A DNA stretch of 33,154 bases. It comes from Alphaproteobacteria bacterium. GTDB lineage: Bacteria > Pseudomonadota > Alphaproteobacteria > UBA6615. Position numbers and translations under genes: made by a program. This document shows, piece by piece, positions 25,701 to 33,154 of this stretch. The notes beneath the pieces were generated by a model. The model saw nothing but the letters and a program-made list of their open reading frames with translations, did not search any database and had not been told where the DNA came from. Position 1 is the stretch's first letter. Every line of letters begins with the position of its first letter. Location of the stretch: the NCBI GenBank assembly GCA_027297685.1, contig JAPUHN010000093.1:1-33154 (forward strand), in the 5' to 3' direction.

Positions 25701-26369
25701 CCGCAGGATCGGGGACAGATAGGCGTCGACAATGGTGGTGTCGCCGCGCCCGACCAGCTTGATCAACGAGCTCACCTGATGGCTCACCGAGACCTGGGTA
25801 AAGCCGATCTCCCGCGCCAGCTCGGCGCATGCCAACTCGTGCTGGGGATAGCGATAGGCGTGCATGAAGGTGATAGCGATGGCGCGGATACCGGTATCGA
25901 AGGCAGCCTGCAGGCCCGCGCGCGCGGTCGCCGGGTCGAACAGCGTCAGCACATCGCCATGGGCGCCGATCCGCTCGTCGATCTCGACGACGCTTTCATA
26001 GAGCAACTCGGGCAGCACGATGTGCCGGTCGAACAGGCGCGGCCGCGCTTGATAGCCGATCCGCAACGCATCGCGGAACCCACGGGTGATCGCCAACACC
26101 GTGCGGTCGCCTTTTCGTTCGAGCAGCGCATTGGTGGCGACCGTGGTGCCCATTTTGACCACGTCGATCTGAGCGCTCGGGATCGGCGCCCCGGCGGCGA
26201 CGCCGAGCACCTCACGGATACCTTGCACCGCAGCATCGCGATAATGCTCAGGATTTTCCGACAGCAATTTGTGGGTCGCCAGCGAACCGTCGGGACGACG
26301 CGCAACGATATCGGTGAACGTCCCACCTCGGTCGATCCAGAACTGCCAAAGGTTTGGCTGATTATTCAT
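22725..26369 (-). CDS. 5-oxoprolinase (fused hydantoinase A/B type)
   Basis: 1214 aa, the size of single-chain ATP-dependent 5-oxoprolinases, which open 5-oxoproline to glutamate at the cost of ATP. The HyuA-like half begins [19 protein letters not shown] (phosphate-binding loop of the ASKHA-type fold). It continues with [28 protein letters not shown] and [18 protein letters not shown] at about residue 284. The HyuB-like half starts near residue 695 ([20 protein letters not shown]) and has [57 protein letters not shown] and [15 protein letters not shown]. Both halves look intact. A hydantoinase or acetophenone-carboxylase-like activity is the alternative, but the fused layout favours oxoprolinase. 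It leads a unit with the TTC38-like gene. Confidence 0.93.
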   Translation of the reverse strand: MNNQPNLWQFWIDRGGTFTDIVARRPDGSLATHKLLSENPEHYRDAAVQGIREVLGVAAGAPIPSAQIDVVKMGTTVATNALLERKGDRTVLAITRGFRDALRIGYQARPRLFDRHIVLPELLYESVVEIDERIGAHGDVLTLFDPATARAGLQAAFDTGIRAIAITFMHAYRYPQHELACAELAREIGFTQVSVSHQVSSLIKLVGRGDTTIVDAYLSPILRRYVDQVAGELGGVKLMFMQSNGGLTDAHLFQGKDAILSGPAGGVVGAVEVSAAAGFERIIGFDMGGTSTDVTHYDGEFERAFETLVAGVRMRAPMMQIHTVAAGGGSICQFDGARYRVGPESAGANPGPASYGKGGPLTVTDCNVMLGKLQPDYFPAVFGPNQDQPLDAAVVHEKFAALTGDIRTATGDTRTPVEVAEGFLRIAVENMANAIKKISVQRGYDVTEYTLCSFGGAAGQHACLVADALGMTRVLAHPLAGVLSAYGMGLADVRALREQSVETLLSDDTVGEVTTLLERLVADARAEIQAQGIADARIEVLRRLHLKYDGTDTPLIVDFASVDAMAEQFETLHRQRYGFVMREKGLIIDTAAVEVVGVSEDSVEESATGTPIDAATQAEATALATVETHMAEAAHATPVYDREALAPGAAIDGPAIIREAVATTIVEPGWRARMTERADLVLERVVPLARTAAIGTSVDPVMLEVFNNLYMSIAEQMGFTLQNTAYSVNIKERLDFSCAVFDPQGNLVANAPHMPVHLGSMSESVRVVIRENEEAMGAGDVYVLNAPYNGGTHLPDVTVVTPVFDDAGKAILFYVGTRGHHADIGGLTPGSMPPHSRVAEEEGVLIDNFKLLDGGRFREDAFRALLASGRYPARNIDQNIADVRAQIAANEKGVSELRKMVEHFGLATVHAYMDHVQDNAEESVRRVIDVLQDGAFTYPMDDGSQIVVRVTIDPARRQATVDFTGTSAQRDNNFNAPSAVCRAAALYVFRTLVDDDIPMNEGCLKPIDLIIPEGSMLAPKYPAAVVAGNVETSQVITDTLYGALGVMAAAQGTMNNLTFGNARYQYYETICGGSGAGPDFDGTSAVHTHMTNSRLTDPEVLEWRFPVVLEGFEIRAGSGGSGLHSGGDGTVRRLRFLEPMEVMILSNHRIVAPYGLAGGEAGALGRNWIERADGSRHEMTGTDKADVGVGDVFVIETPGGGGFGLAAAGKKAAE

Positions 26370-26541
26370 TGCTTAACCGAATTTTCATACGCTTCACCAA
26401 GCCAAGAGCGCGACGTGCCAAATCAACGAACAAGCCGTCGATGCAGCATTTTCGCGCCTCGCTTGCGCCTTTACGTGTAACCCTTATGGGACCCGTGATA
26501 GCTATAAGTCAAAGTACAGATATATTATCCAATCGGTCGAA

Positions 26542-27259
26542 ATGTCGCCAATAAACAAGAACGTCTATTCGATTAATCTATTTCGGCGATTGGACCGCTC
26601 GATCGATCGCATTGTCACGCGCAAACGAGACGAGATGTTCACCCGAATATTCGAGGATGGAACGATGCGGCTGGACACGATCGCCGACGTGCTCGACGTC
26701 GGGTCGACAAGAGACAATGTCCGGTCGTCCTCGAACTTTTTTTGCGCGCCGTCTCGCAGCCACATCGCGCGTAACCCTGTTTTCCGATCAGCCGATCGAT
26801 ATCTCGGACGACCTCGATTTCGACGTTGAAAAGTCGCTTGTCGGAGATGCATTGAATATTGACCCCGAGTTGGGAACGTTCGATCTGGTATTTTCGAGCG
26901 CCACAATCGAGCATGTCGGCAACGCCGATAACCAGCGCCGAATGATCGAGTGCTGCATTGGCGCGGCGCGTAAATACGTGGTCATAACCACGCCAAACCG
27001 GTGGCATCCGCTCGAGTTCCACACCATGCTGCCGTTGCTCCACTGGTTGCCGCGCCATCTTCATCGCCGAATTCTGAAAGCGATCAGATTTCCCTTCTTT
27101 GCCGACAAAGCAAACCTCAATCTGCTCGACCGGCGCGAGCTACAGATTCTGATAAACGATAACAATCAGCGCGAGCGGATCAAATCGTGCTGGCTCGAGA
27201 CCATACGCCTTTTTGGCCCAGTTTCGAATTTGGTCTTTATCCTGGAACTCACGGAGTAG
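26542..27259 (+). pseudogene. SAM-dependent methyltransferase gene with a frameshift
   Basis: One methyltransferase is spread over two frames. The first (from ATG 26542) gives NLFRRLDRSIDRIVTRKRDE, DTIADVLDVGSTRDN (SAM motif I) and RSSSNFF. After the seven-T tract at 26737-26743 the sense continues one frame over: ARRLAATSRVTLFSDQPIDI, FDLVFSSATIEHVGNADNQR, KYVVITTPNRWHPLEFHTML and ADKANLNLLDRRELQ. Removing one T gives a continuous protein of about 238 aa in a family that typically reads SNFF then TTPNRWFPVEFHT. The gene may be inactive, be rescued by slippage at the T run, or reflect a sequencing error. Codon use stays normal after the shift, so any inactivation is recent. Confidence 0.75.
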
Positions 27260-27359
27260 CCGTTATTTATAACGTTCGCGGCACTCCTGAATCTCATTCA
27301 GAATCGAACCAGCTTTCACGTCTGTTTCTTATCGCACGCGATTCCGCTAAACCTTCCCC

Positions 27360-28091
27360 ATGAGCATATGGGGCAAAGTAGTTGGCGGCGCGGCCGGTTT
27401 CGCGTTGGGCGGCCCGTTGGGGGCGCTGCTCGGCGCGGTCGCCGGACACGTCTATGACAGCAGCAAGCGCAGCCAGGGCAAAGCGACTGCCGACCCGACC
27501 AAGCAGATCGGCTTCACCATTGCCGTCATCGCGCTGGGCGCCAAACTGGCCAAGGCCGACGGCGTCGTCACCGAAGACGAAATCCGCGCCTTCCGGCGGG
27601 TCTTCAAAGTAGCCCCGGAAGAAATGAAAAATGTTGCGCGGATCTTCAATCTGGCGCGCCGCAGCGTCGCCGGGTACGAGCCCTATGCGCGCCAGGTCGC
27701 GGGCATGTTTGCCGACAATCCCGTCGTCCTCGAGGAACTGCTCGGCTGCTTGTTTTATATCGCTCAAGCCGACGGTACAGTCGCCGAAGAGGAAGTCCTC
27801 TATTTGCAGAACGTGGCCCGCATCTTCGGCTTCAGTGACGCCGACTTCTCCCGCCTGCGCGCCGAGCATATCGGCACCGACGCCGCCGATCCCCACACCA
27901 TCCTCGGCATCGCTCCTGACACCGCTGACGATGAGATAAAATCGGCCTATCGCAAACTGGTGCGCGAGAACCACCCCGACACGTTGATCGCCCAGGGCAT
28001 GCCGGAAGAATTCATCGAAGTCGCCAACGACAAACTGGCGGCGATTAATGCCGCCTACGACAAGGTCGCCGCCCAACGGGGCCTCAAGTAG
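27360..28091 (+). CDS. DjlA-like protein: TerB-like domain plus C-terminal J domain
   Basis: 243 aa. Residues 8-31 are a glycine/alanine-rich hydrophobic stretch (GAAGFALGGPLGALLGAVAG) that may associate with the membrane. Residues about 50-165 form a TerB-like helical domain (AVIALGAKLAKADGVVTEDE and LFYIAQADGTVAEEE, each an acidic ADG.V..EE metal-binding-type motif). Residues 178-243 are a J domain with HPD at 205-207, needed to stimulate DnaK ATPase. This is the DjlA architecture; E. coli DjlA is membrane-anchored at its N-terminus and affects capsule and envelope stress. It is the first of three plus-strand genes in close succession. Confidence 0.92.
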   Translation: MSIWGKVVGGAAGFALGGPLGALLGAVAGHVYDSSKRSQGKATADPTKQIGFTIAVIALGAKLAKADGVVTEDEIRAFRRVFKVAPEEMKNVARIFNLARRSVAGYEPYARQVAGMFADNPVVLEELLGCLFYIAQADGTVAEEEVLYLQNVARIFGFSDADFSRLRAEHIGTDAADPHTILGIAPDTADDEIKSAYRKLVRENHPDTLIAQGMPEEFIEVANDKLAAINAAYDKVAAQRGLK

Positions 28092-28103
28092 CCGATTGCG
28101 CCG

Positions 28104-29923
<1,820 letters not shown>

Positions 29924-29927
<4 letters not shown>

Positions 29928-30643
29928 ACCTCACCGACCGACCGTCGCCCAACCACGACGAGCGACTGCCCGAAGCTGGCGGCGCGGCGGCGATCGACTT
30001 GTTGGTGATCCATTACACCGGCATGGTGCCGGACGCTCGCGCGCTCGACTGGCTGTGCGATCCCGCGTCGAGCGTAAGCGCCCATTATTTCATCGACGAG
30101 GCCGGCGTGGCCTGCCGTCTGGTACCGGAAAATCGCCGCGCCTGGCATGCCGGCGTCAGCGCCTGGCGGGGCGCCACGGACATCAATTCCCGCTCGATCG
30201 GCATCGAGCTGTCGAACCCGGGGCACGAGTTCGGCTACCGCGATTTTCCGCCGCCCCAGATCGACGCCTTGGTTACGCTCACACGAGATATCGTCGCCCG
30301 CCATCCGATCCCGCGACGCAACGTGGTCGGACACTCCGACATCGCACCGGCACGCAAGATCGACCCCGGCGAGCGGTTTCCGTGGCGGCAATTGGCCGAG
30401 GTTGGATTCGGCTTGTGGCCGAACCAGGGCACCGATAGCACCGCCGCCGACGATACCGACGATGTTGCCGCCATGCTGGCCGCTTATGGCTACGACACGG
30501 ATAACAACGCGCTCGCCGATGTGGTTGCAGCCTTTCAACGCCATTTTCGGCCCGAACGGTTCGACGGCGTCGCCGACGGCGAGACACGGGCTCGGTTGGC
30601 TGCGTTGCTGGGGTCGGTTGCAGGCGGCGCCGTTATTTCCTAA
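29924..30643 (+). CDS. N-acetylmuramoyl-L-alanine amidase, PGRP fold (AmpD/AmiD-like)
   Basis: 239 aa. The Amidase_2 (PGRP) zinc hydrolase cuts the bond between MurNAc and the stem peptide. Ligands are visible: His30 (LLVIHYTG), His137 (VVGHSDIAPARK) and Asp147 (KIDPG), with HYFIDEAGVACRLVPEN and SRSIGIELSNPG between. The C-terminal 60 residues (VVAAFQRHFRPERFDGVADGE) are a peptidoglycan-binding domain of the type found in AmiD. Unlike AmiD it has no signal peptide or lipobox (MNLTDRPSPNHDERLPEAGG), so a cytosolic, AmpD-like recycling role is possible. The ATGA overlap with the ABC-F gene implies coupling. The stop is eight bases before the RNase P RNA. Confidence 0.92.
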
Positions 30644-30651
30644 ATACAAGG

Positions 30652-31047
<396 letters not shown>

Positions 31048-31055
31048 TTTTTCTT
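31048..31055 (+). terminator. U-run after rnpB P1 stem
   Basis: TTTTTCTT directly follows the 12-bp P1 stem of RNase P RNA, so the P1 helix and this tract together resemble a Rho-independent terminator. The downstream hydroxylase frame runs through the region in the same direction, and read-through could supply part of its expression. Confidence 0.45.
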
Positions 31056-31113
31056 GGTCGTGATGTGCACCGGCGCTTGTGCCGGCCCTTGTCGCGGCCA
31101 CGGGCGCTCGGGC

Positions 31114-32010
31114 ATGAATGATGGCATGGGTGACAACTTCGTTTGCCACACCGTTCGGGTGGTTTCCTACCCTGGCGTCATGGTGGCCGGCTTCGTGCTG
31201 TTCGTTTTCCTGGAGCAAGCGGGAGTGCCCTTGACGTTGAGTTCCTATCTGCCTGTCGCCGCCGCGGCGGGCTTGATTACCCTGCACGAGATCGTGCTGC
31301 CCCACCGCGAAGACTGGAAACCGGCCCGTGCCGAGATCGCCAATGACGCCACGTTCCTGGTCGCCGTCCAGATATTGCTGCCATACATATTGTCTTTGGC
31401 GGCGGTGCTGTGGCTGGCCGATGCCGCTCGGGCCACTGGCTGGGCGGTAACGACGCTCTGGCCGAACGATCTGCCGATCCTGGCGCAGGCATTGCTGATG
31501 CTGGTTGGCGCCGACTTCCTGCGGTATTGGATGCACCGCGCCTTTCACCGGTTCGCCCCGCTGTGGCGGCTCCATGCGGTGCACCATTCGCCGCACCGGC
31601 TGTATTGGCTGAATGTCGGACGCTTTCACCCTATCGAAAAGGCGATCCAGTACCTGGCCGACGCCCTGCCCTTTATCGTGCTCGGCGTGTCGGAGCCCGT
31701 GCTCGCGGTTTATTTCGTCTTTTTCGCCATCAATGGTTTTTTCCAGCACTCGAACTGTTCGGTCCGGCTTGGCCCGCTGAATTACATCGTCAGCGGCCCC
31801 GAACTGCACCGCTGGCACCATTCTGAGCTGGCCGAGGAGGCCGACACCAATTTCGGCAATAATCTGATCGTCTGGGACATGCTGTTCGGCACGCGCTTTT
31901 TGCCCGCCGGCCGTGAGGTGGGTCCACTGGGGTTGCAGAACAGAGCCTACCCGTTGAGCTTTTTGGCGCAAATGAAGTCGCCCTTCGTAAACAGCCCAAC
32001 GGCGGATTGA
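31114..32010 (+). CDS. Fatty acid hydroxylase superfamily membrane protein
   Basis: 298 aa from ATG 31114; the open frame continues to 30982, but that part lies inside rnpB. Other nearby starts (31063, 31126) are possible. The sterol desaturase/fatty acid hydroxylase family uses a di-iron centre held by eight or more histidines at the membrane face. The clusters are visible: HRAFH (141-145), HAVHH (154-158), FHP (172), FQHSN (212) and HRWHH (232-236). Four hydrophobic helices lie at about 22-60, 80-104, 120-136 and 182-210. The substrate is unknown: a lipid, hopanoid or carotenoid-type molecule. It ends six bases before the GH3-like gene and is likely co-transcribed with it. Confidence 0.9.
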   Translation: MNDGMGDNFVCHTVRVVSYPGVMVAGFVLFVFLEQAGVPLTLSSYLPVAAAAGLITLHEIVLPHREDWKPARAEIANDATFLVAVQILLPYILSLAAVLWLADAARATGWAVTTLWPNDLPILAQALLMLVGADFLRYWMHRAFHRFAPLWRLHAVHHSPHRLYWLNVGRFHPIEKAIQYLADALPFIVLGVSEPVLAVYFVFFAINGFFQHSNCSVRLGPLNYIVSGPELHRWHHSELAEEADTNFGNNLIVWDMLFGTRFLPAGREVGPLGLQNRAYPLSFLAQMKSPFVNSPTAD

Positions 32011-32016
32011 CCGGCA

Positions 32017-33154
32017 ATGGCATCTCTCGCCGATACGATGTCGAGTTGGGCGCTGGGCGGCGCATTCGCGCGCACACGGTTTGGTCCGTGGCGGCAATTT
32101 CTTATGGCCGCCGAAAGCCCGGGACCGGCCCAGGAAGATACCCTTCGCCGCATTCTTCGGGCCAACGCGACGACCGAATTCGGCCGCGCCCACGGATTTT
32201 CTGAGATTAAGGGACAGGACGACTATCGGCGCGCGGTGCCTGTGCAGACCTTCGATACTTTGCGACCCTACGCGACGGCGCAGGACACCACCGGTGCGCC
32301 CAGCCTTACTGCCGCACCGCCGGTATTCTATCAGCGGACCAGCGGCACCCTGGGCACGCCGAAAGACGTGCCGCTAACCCAGGCCGGCATCGACCGCATT
32401 CGCCGGCATCAGCGGCTTGCCGCCTACGCCCAGCATGCCGGTGCGCGCCTGTTCGCCGGTAAGGTTGTCGGCATCGGCAGCCCAGCGGTCGAAGGACATA
32501 CCGCCGGCGGTACACCTTATGGTTCCGCTAGCGGGCTTATTTATGGGAGCCAGCCCGCGATCGTTCGCGCAAAGTTCGTGCTGCCGCCGGCGGTGTTCGA
32601 AATCGCCGATTATGACGCGCGCTATTACACCATCGCCGCGCTGGGACTCGCCGAACCTCGGGTCACTGGCCTCGCCACCGCCAATCCCTCAACGCTGGTC
32701 AAGCTGCTGGAAGTGATCAACCAAAACGCCGAGCGCCTGTTGCGCGACGTCACCCAAGGGCGCTTGGTTGTCGACGACGCGCTTTCTTCGCGGCAGCGCC
32801 AGGTGGTAGACGCCGCGCTCCAACCCGCACCGCAGCGCGCGCGCGACCTTGCCGCCATCTTGGACCGCAACAGCCGGCTGACCTATGGCGACCTATGGCC
32901 GAACCTTGCCGGCGTGGTGACGTGGATGGGCGGCAGTTGCGCAGTTCCGTTGGCCGTCCTGCGCCCCCAGCTACCGGCGACGGCGAAAATCATCGAAGCG
33001 GGTTACATGTCGAGCGAATTTCGCGGCACCATCAATGTCGATGTGAACCGCAATGTCGGCCTTCCCACCCTGCTCGATCATTATTTCGAGTTCGTCCAGC
33101 GCGACGACTGGGAACGCGGCGATGATAATTTTCAGACCTTGGATCAACTCGAGG
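32017..33154 (+). CDS. GH3-family protein (5' part, open at window edge)
   Basis: About 379 codons from the ATG at 32017, running off the right end. The GH3 family comprises acyl-adenylating enzymes best known from plants, where they conjugate auxin or jasmonate to amino acids; bacterial members exist with unknown substrates. Seen are TTEFGRAHGFSEIKGQDDYR, the ATP-binding-like VFYQRTSGTLGTPKDVPLT (the SSGTT-type loop), GSPAVEGHTAGGTPYGSASG, WMGGSCAVPLAV and EAGYMSSEFRGTINVDVNRN. The C-terminal acceptor-binding subdomain is outside the window. The gene is in the same unit as the upstream hydroxylase, which suggests, weakly, modification of a lipid or hydroxylated acyl substrate. No signal peptide. 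Confidence 0.88.
   Translation, partial: MASLADTMSSWALGGAFARTRFGPWRQFLMAAESPGPAQEDTLRRILRANATTEFGRAHGFSEIKGQDDYRRAVPVQTFDTLRPYATAQDTTGAPSLTAAPPVFYQRTSGTLGTPKDVPLTQAGIDRIRRHQRLAAYAQHAGARLFAGKVVGIGSPAVEGHTAGGTPYGSASGLIYGSQPAIVRAKFVLPPAVFEIADYDARYYTIAALGLAEPRVTGLATANPSTLVKLLEVINQNAERLLRDVTQGRLVVDDALSSRQRQVVDAALQPAPQRARDLAAILDRNSRLTYGDLWPNLAGVVTWMGGSCAVPLAVLRPQLPATAKIIEAGYMSSEFRGTINVDVNRNVGLPTLLDHYFEFVQRDDWERGDDNFQTLDQLE

Noticed and set aside
23991-26480. An 829-codon open frame antisense to the 5-oxoprolinase gene
   Set aside because: It mirrors a well-conserved GC-rich gene. Its translation is rich in His, Arg, Asp and Gly without recognisable domains, the typical signature of an antisense shadow frame.

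Overview
The window reads as a chromosomal segment of an alphaproteobacterium, probably of the Rhodospirillales or a related free-living group. The best evidence is a circularly permuted, two-piece tmRNA gene, an alphaproteobacterial-type SspB, a ThyA-FolA pair, a CHCC zinc-finger protein, an RHH_4-type ribbon-helix-helix protein and high-GC codon use. No plasmid, phage structural gene, CRISPR array or tRNA was seen.

Layout. 1-2534: the 5' end of hflK (minus), divergent from the iron-sulfur carrier gene mrp/apbC (plus), then a secreted YHS-domain protein. 2513-8675: an accessory block with two small membrane or exported proteins, an alpha/beta hydrolase, a zinc-finger protein with a 2OG-Fe(II) oxygenase, two overlapping pentapeptide-repeat genes, a recombinase-like fragment, a Sel1 protein and a small membrane protein. 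It is bracketed by a 73-bp direct repeat (65/73 identical). One copy covers the 3' end of the YHS gene, the other the 3' end of folA. A degenerate repeat family (GCRGACAT cores) was noticed only inside this block. 8629-10085: thyA-folA (minus). 10111-10400: permuted ssrA. 10498-13141: sspB, a TfoX-like protein, fumC and an RHH protein. 13152-16865: a giant AsmA-family protein (minus). 17060-18838: gamma-glutamyltransferase. 18879-20988: a methyltransferase and a Bcr/CflA-type MFS exporter (minus). 21103-21239: an intergenic inverted-repeat element. 21312-26369: 5-oxoprolinase with a TTC38-like TPR protein (minus). 26542-27259: a methyltransferase gene broken by one base in a T tract. 27360-30643: a DjlA-like TerB/J protein, a Uup-type ABC-F ATPase and a PGRP-fold amidase. 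30652-31047: RNase P RNA. 31114-33154: a fatty-acid-hydroxylase-family membrane protein and the start of a GH3-family protein.

Functional links. The tmRNA tags stalled peptides with ANDNVEPIAVAA, and the neighbouring sspB encodes the adaptor expected to hand such tagged proteins to ClpXP. ThyA makes dihydrofolate that FolA recycles. GGT and 5-oxoprolinase are both gamma-glutamyl-cycle enzymes, about 4 kb apart.

The most interesting untested idea is that the 2.5-8.7 kb block is an old insertion at the junction of convergent YHS and folA genes, with the junction now present on both flanks. All function calls come from reading motifs; no database search was run.
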